From contig JAHFRO010000172.1 in assembly GCA_023266245.1 (NCBI GenBank), positions 1-5,195 on the forward strand: a stretch of 5,195 bases of DNA, in the 5' to 3' direction. A model generated the notes under the pieces. The model was not told the origin of the DNA. It saw only the letters and a program-made list of their open reading frames with translations, and did no database searches. Shown one piece after another: positions 1 to 5,195 of this stretch. The position numbers and the translations under genes are program-made. Position 1 is the first letter of the stretch, and each line of letters starts with the position of its first letter. This stretch comes from Betaproteobacteria bacterium (GTDB taxonomy: Bacteria; Pseudomonadota; Gammaproteobacteria; Burkholderiales; SG8-41).

Positions 1-2588
<2,588 letters not shown>

Positions 2589-2592
2589 GATT

Positions 2593-2618
2593 TACGCTCG
2601 GCTCACGGGTCGGGCGTA
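2593..2618 (+). terminator. GC-rich hairpin between convergent genes, possible clpB terminator
   Basis: Bases 2593-2602 (TACGCTCGGC) can pair with 2609-2618 (GTCGGGCGTA) around a 6-base loop, five bases after the clpB stop. The ten pairs include two G-U wobbles when read as + strand RNA. In RNA from the opposite strand these become A-C mismatches, so the structure favours clpB transcripts. No U-tract follows on either side, so it is not a classical intrinsic terminator. It may instead protect the 3' end or act with Rho. The whole 39-bp gap (2589-2627) holds nothing else recognisable. Confidence 0.4.
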
Positions 2619-2627
2619 GCGGTCGAA

Positions 2628-5195
2628 TCACGTGGTCGCGGAGCCGACGGTCCGCGCCTGCTGCAGCAAGGTTGTCGCCTGCGCCTCGGGCAGAGGCTTG
2701 CTGAAATAGTAACCCTGCATCTCGTCGCAGCGATGCTTGCGCAGGAAGTTGAACTGTTCCTTCGTTTCGACGCCTTCGGCGATTACTTTCATCCCGAGGC
2801 TGTGGGCCATCGCAATGATCGCCTGGGTGATCGCGGCATCACCGGGATCGCCCGGAATGTCCAGAATGAAGGAGCGGTCAATCTTCAGGCTGTCTATGGG
2901 GAAGCGCTTGAGGTAGGCGAGCGAGGAGTAACCGGTGCCGAAATCGTCGATCGCGACACGCACGCCCATCTCCTTCAGCTGCTGGATCAACGTGACCGCC
3001 CGCTCCGGGTTGTGCATCACCATGCCTTCGGTGATTTCGAATTCCAGGCAGGTCGCGTCGCAGCCGGTCTGACTGAGAACCCGCTTGACGTCCTTCATCA
3101 GGTCGCCATGGAGAAACTGGCGCGGGGAAAGATTGACGGCGATTCGCAGGTGCGGCAGCCCTTGCTTCTCCCAGGCCCGGTGTGCGACGCAGGCGGTCTG
3201 CAGCACCCACTCGCCGATCGGGACGATCAGTCCGGTTTCCTCGGCGAGGGGGATGAACTTCGCCGGCGGTAACAGTCCCATTTCCGAATGCTGCCAGCGC
3301 ACCAGCGCTTCCACGCCGGTGATGTGACCGGTGCCAATATCGATCTGGGGCTGATAGTGCAGCACCAGCTCGCCACGCTCCAGTGCGCGGCGCAATCCCG
3401 ATTCCAGCGTCAGCCGCTCGATGGAGTGGACATTCATCTGCGCCGAGTAGAACTGGAACGCGTTCCTGCCCTGTTCCTTGGCGCGGTACATCGAGATGTC
3501 GGCGTTCTTCAGCAGGGTCTGCATGTCCTCGCTGTCATCAGGAAAGGTGCTGATGCCGATGCTCGCAGTGATCTGGAATTCCCGTCCGTCAAGGCGAAAC
3601 GGTTTGGCGATGGCGGCAAGGACTTTCTGCGCCACCGCGGCGATCTGCACGGGCTGGAACAGCGCCTCGATCAGCACGACAAACTCGTCCCCGCCGAGGC
3701 GGCCGACGGTATCGATTTCGCGCAGGCATTCGCGCAGCCGTTCCGCGATTTCCTTGAGCACGCGGTCTCCGGCTTCGTGGCCGAGCGTGTCGTTGATGTT
3801 CTTGAAACGGTCGAGGTCGATGAACAGGATCGCCAATGGCTTGTCGTAGCGCCGCGCCTGGGCGAGCGCGTGGCTGAGGCGCTGATTGAACATGCTGCGG
3901 TTGGGTAACCCGGTGAGCTCATCATAATGCGCGAGATGACGGACGCGCTCCTCCGCCTCCCTGCGTGCCATGAACTGTCCGATCTGGCTGCCGATTGAGC
4001 GCGTGCTTTGCACCAGCACCTCGTCGGGCGGGCGGCTTACGCGGCTGAAAAACTCCATGATGCCGAGGATGTCATTGCCAAACCGGATCGGGAACGCGAA
4101 AGCCCCGCGTAACCCTGCCTTTGCCGCGAGAGGCCCGCGCCGGAAACTCGCGTCCTGAGTCACATCCGTGATCCATATGGGCTCGCCGCTCTCCCACGCG
4201 CGCCTGATCAGACCGCCCGTCGTTCGCGGCAAGGGCCTGGGCTGGCGGCTGAGCGCGACAAATTCCATGATCTCGGCAGACGGCACGCTCCAGGTCTCGA
4301 CACGCACCCCCACCTGCTCGTGCTTATCCCAGAGCCAGCGCGCACCGCACTCAAATCCGAGCGTTTCACAGAGGGTCTGGATAACTTTTGGCATGACTTC
4401 TTCCAGCGTTTCGGATTCGGACAACAACCGGGTCACCCTGTGCTCCATCGCCTGCCGCAGTTCTGCCTGTTTGCGCTGGGTGATGTCGGTGATGGTGGTG
4501 ACGACGCCGGAAGGTGTCGTAGCCGATTCCTCGAACAGCGGTCGCGCACTCATCGAAAGCCAGAGCACGGTGCCGTCCGGTTTGCGCAAACCTATTGTCA
4601 CATTGGATTGCGGCTGGCCGGTGCGCAGCGCCGCGTTGGCCGGGCGCTCTTCGTTGGGGAACGTGGAGCCGTCTTCACGAATCGCCTGCCAGCTCGGGTC
4701 GAAATAGACGTTTCCCCTCATTTGATCCAGCGTACGGCCGAGGATGCGTTCCGCGCTGGCATTGCAGGCGATGATCCTGGCGTTTTTGTCTCGCAATATG
4801 AGACCTTCCGCTAGCGCGGCGATCACGGAGCGATATCTCGATTCGCTCTCGCGTAATGCCTTCTCCGCCTGTTTGCGCTCGGTGATGTCGACGATGGTGC
4901 CGATCAATCCCGCGACGCCGCCGTCGGCGCGCGTGAAAGTGGCCTTGTAGTAAATCGTGTCATGGTGCTGCCCGTCGGGGGTCGCGATGGACGTCTCGTA
5001 CAGCTGTGGTCTTCCGGGGCGGTCCCACACCACCTGATCGTCCGCGTGCAGCCGGTCCGCGACTTCCGGGTTGTTGGGGTAGAGGTCGTGCACCGTCTTG
5101 CCCAGGAACGCTTGGCGCGGCGTGCCGAAGTAGGCTTCCCATGCCTTGTTTACCCCGAGGTAGCGGCCGTCGGTGCCCTTGAAATAAATCGGGTT
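2628..5195 (-). CDS. Sensory c-di-GMP enzyme, PAS-PAS-GAF-GGDEF-EAL, 5' end cut by window edge
   Basis: The frame is open from the right edge to TGA at 2630-2628, giving 855 visible residues. It reads as a PAS domain already under way at the edge (NPIYFKGTDGRYLGVN), so the start lies outside and the GTG at 5093-5091 is internal. Domains in visible numbering: PAS1 1-~105, ending in the DITERKQAE linker; PAS2 ~115-240, ending in DITQRKQAE; GAF ~250-410; GGDEF ~420-585; EAL ~595-840. The GGDEF domain has DELTGLPNR, the metal-binding FIDLDRFKNIND segment, an intact GGDEF (3695-3681) and an RxxD inhibitory site (R-E-I-D, 3722-3711) exactly five residues before it. The EAL domain has EAL (3311-3303), the Asn of NLSPRQF, EITE, the DDFGTG Asp pair, the Lys of LKIDRSF, AEGVE and the Gln of MQGYYFSKPL, the expected metal, substrate and catalytic set. 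By family knowledge it could both synthesise c-di-GMP from GTP and hydrolyse it to pGpG. The net direction cannot be read from sequence. No membrane segment or signal peptide is visible, so it is probably cytosolic. The signal sensed is unknown; I see no cofactor-binding signature I would trust. It faces clpB tail to tail. Confidence 0.93.
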   Translation of the reverse strand, partial: NPIYFKGTDGRYLGVNKAWEAYFGTPRQAFLGKTVHDLYPNNPEVADRLHADDQVVWDRPGRPQLYETSIATPDGQHHDTIYYKATFTRADGGVAGLIGTIVDITERKQAEKALRESESRYRSVIAALAEGLILRDKNARIIACNASAERILGRTLDQMRGNVYFDPSWQAIREDGSTFPNEERPANAALRTGQPQSNVTIGLRKPDGTVLWLSMSARPLFEESATTPSGVVTTITDITQRKQAELRQAMEHRVTRLLSESETLEEVMPKVIQTLCETLGFECGARWLWDKHEQVGVRVETWSVPSAEIMEFVALSRQPRPLPRTTGGLIRRAWESGEPIWITDVTQDASFRRGPLAAKAGLRGAFAFPIRFGNDILGIMEFFSRVSRPPDEVLVQSTRSIGSQIGQFMARREAEERVRHLAHYDELTGLPNRSMFNQRLSHALAQARRYDKPLAILFIDLDRFKNINDTLGHEAGDRVLKEIAERLRECLREIDTVGRLGGDEFVVLIEALFQPVQIAAVAQKVLAAIAKPFRLDGREFQITASIGISTFPDDSEDMQTLLKNADISMYRAKEQGRNAFQFYSAQMNVHSIERLTLESGLRRALERGELVLHYQPQIDIGTGHITGVEALVRWQHSEMGLLPPAKFIPLAEETGLIVPIGEWVLQTACVAHRAWEKQGLPHLRIAVNLSPRQFLHGDLMKDVKRVLSQTGCDATCLEFEITEGMVMHNPERAVTLIQQLKEMGVRVAIDDFGTGYSSLAYLKRFPIDSLKIDRSFILDIPGDPGDAAITQAIIAMAHSLGMKVIAEGVETKEQFNFLRKHRCDEMQGYYFSKPLPEAQATTLLQQARTVGSATT
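4462..4497 (-). repeat. Direct repeat copy A: end of PAS2 and linker
   Basis: This 36-base stretch matches 4864-4899 at 32 of 36 positions, 402 bases (134 codons) away in the same frame. It encodes the TITDITQRKQAE segment that closes PAS2 and begins the connecting helix. The likeness at DNA level goes with the conserved PAS C-terminal motif and suggests tandem PAS duplication or local homogenisation within the gene. Confidence 0.75.
4864..4899 (-). repeat. Direct repeat copy B: end of PAS1 and linker
   Basis: This is the partner of the copy at 4462-4497, with four mismatches in 36 bases. It encodes TIVDITERKQAE, the end of PAS1 and the start of the helical linker to PAS2. The bodies of the two PAS domains are clearly different in sequence, so only the linker is close at DNA level. 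Confidence 0.75.

Noticed and set aside
3288..3908. Open frame of 206 codons on the plus strand within the GGDEF-EAL gene
   Set aside because: It lies antisense to the conserved GGDEF and EAL motifs and its protein resembles no family; it is a by-product of GC-rich codon use.
5091..5093. GTG as the start codon of the GGDEF-EAL gene
   Set aside because: The 34 codons upstream, to the window edge, read as the first half of a PAS domain in the same frame without a stop, so the start must lie outside.

Overview
The window is a GC-rich piece of a proteobacterial chromosome holding two long, convergent genes, both cut by the window edges. The ClpB sequence looks most like those of Betaproteobacteria (for example the KFTTKFQQ N-terminus and the AVGNDNPYIEPQHLL stretch). 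This assignment comes from recalled family resemblance, not from a search, so treat it as probable.

Layout: bases 1-2588 (+) are clpB, the Hsp100 disaggregase, missing only about its first four codons. A 39-bp gap (2589-2627) holds a GC-rich hairpin that could help end the clpB transcript. Bases 2628-5195 (-) are the C-terminal 855 residues of a cytosolic-looking PAS-PAS-GAF-GGDEF-EAL cyclic-di-GMP enzyme, whose start lies beyond the right edge. No tRNA, rRNA, CRISPR array, insertion sequence or promoter is visible. Both promoters must lie outside the window.

The two genes have no obvious shared job. ClpB, with DnaK/DnaJ/GrpE, recovers proteins from aggregates after heat or other stress. The other protein probably senses a signal through PAS and GAF domains and makes and/or breaks down c-di-GMP, which controls motility and biofilm. 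Their end-to-end arrangement is most simply chance neighbourhood.

I found no convincing new biological system. The points most worth a second look are a perfect 13-bp hairpin inside the clpB middle-domain coding region, lying in a patch of atypical codons; a GGDEF-EAL protein that keeps both catalytic sites and the inhibitory site; and the absence of the GTG internal start known from E. coli clpB.
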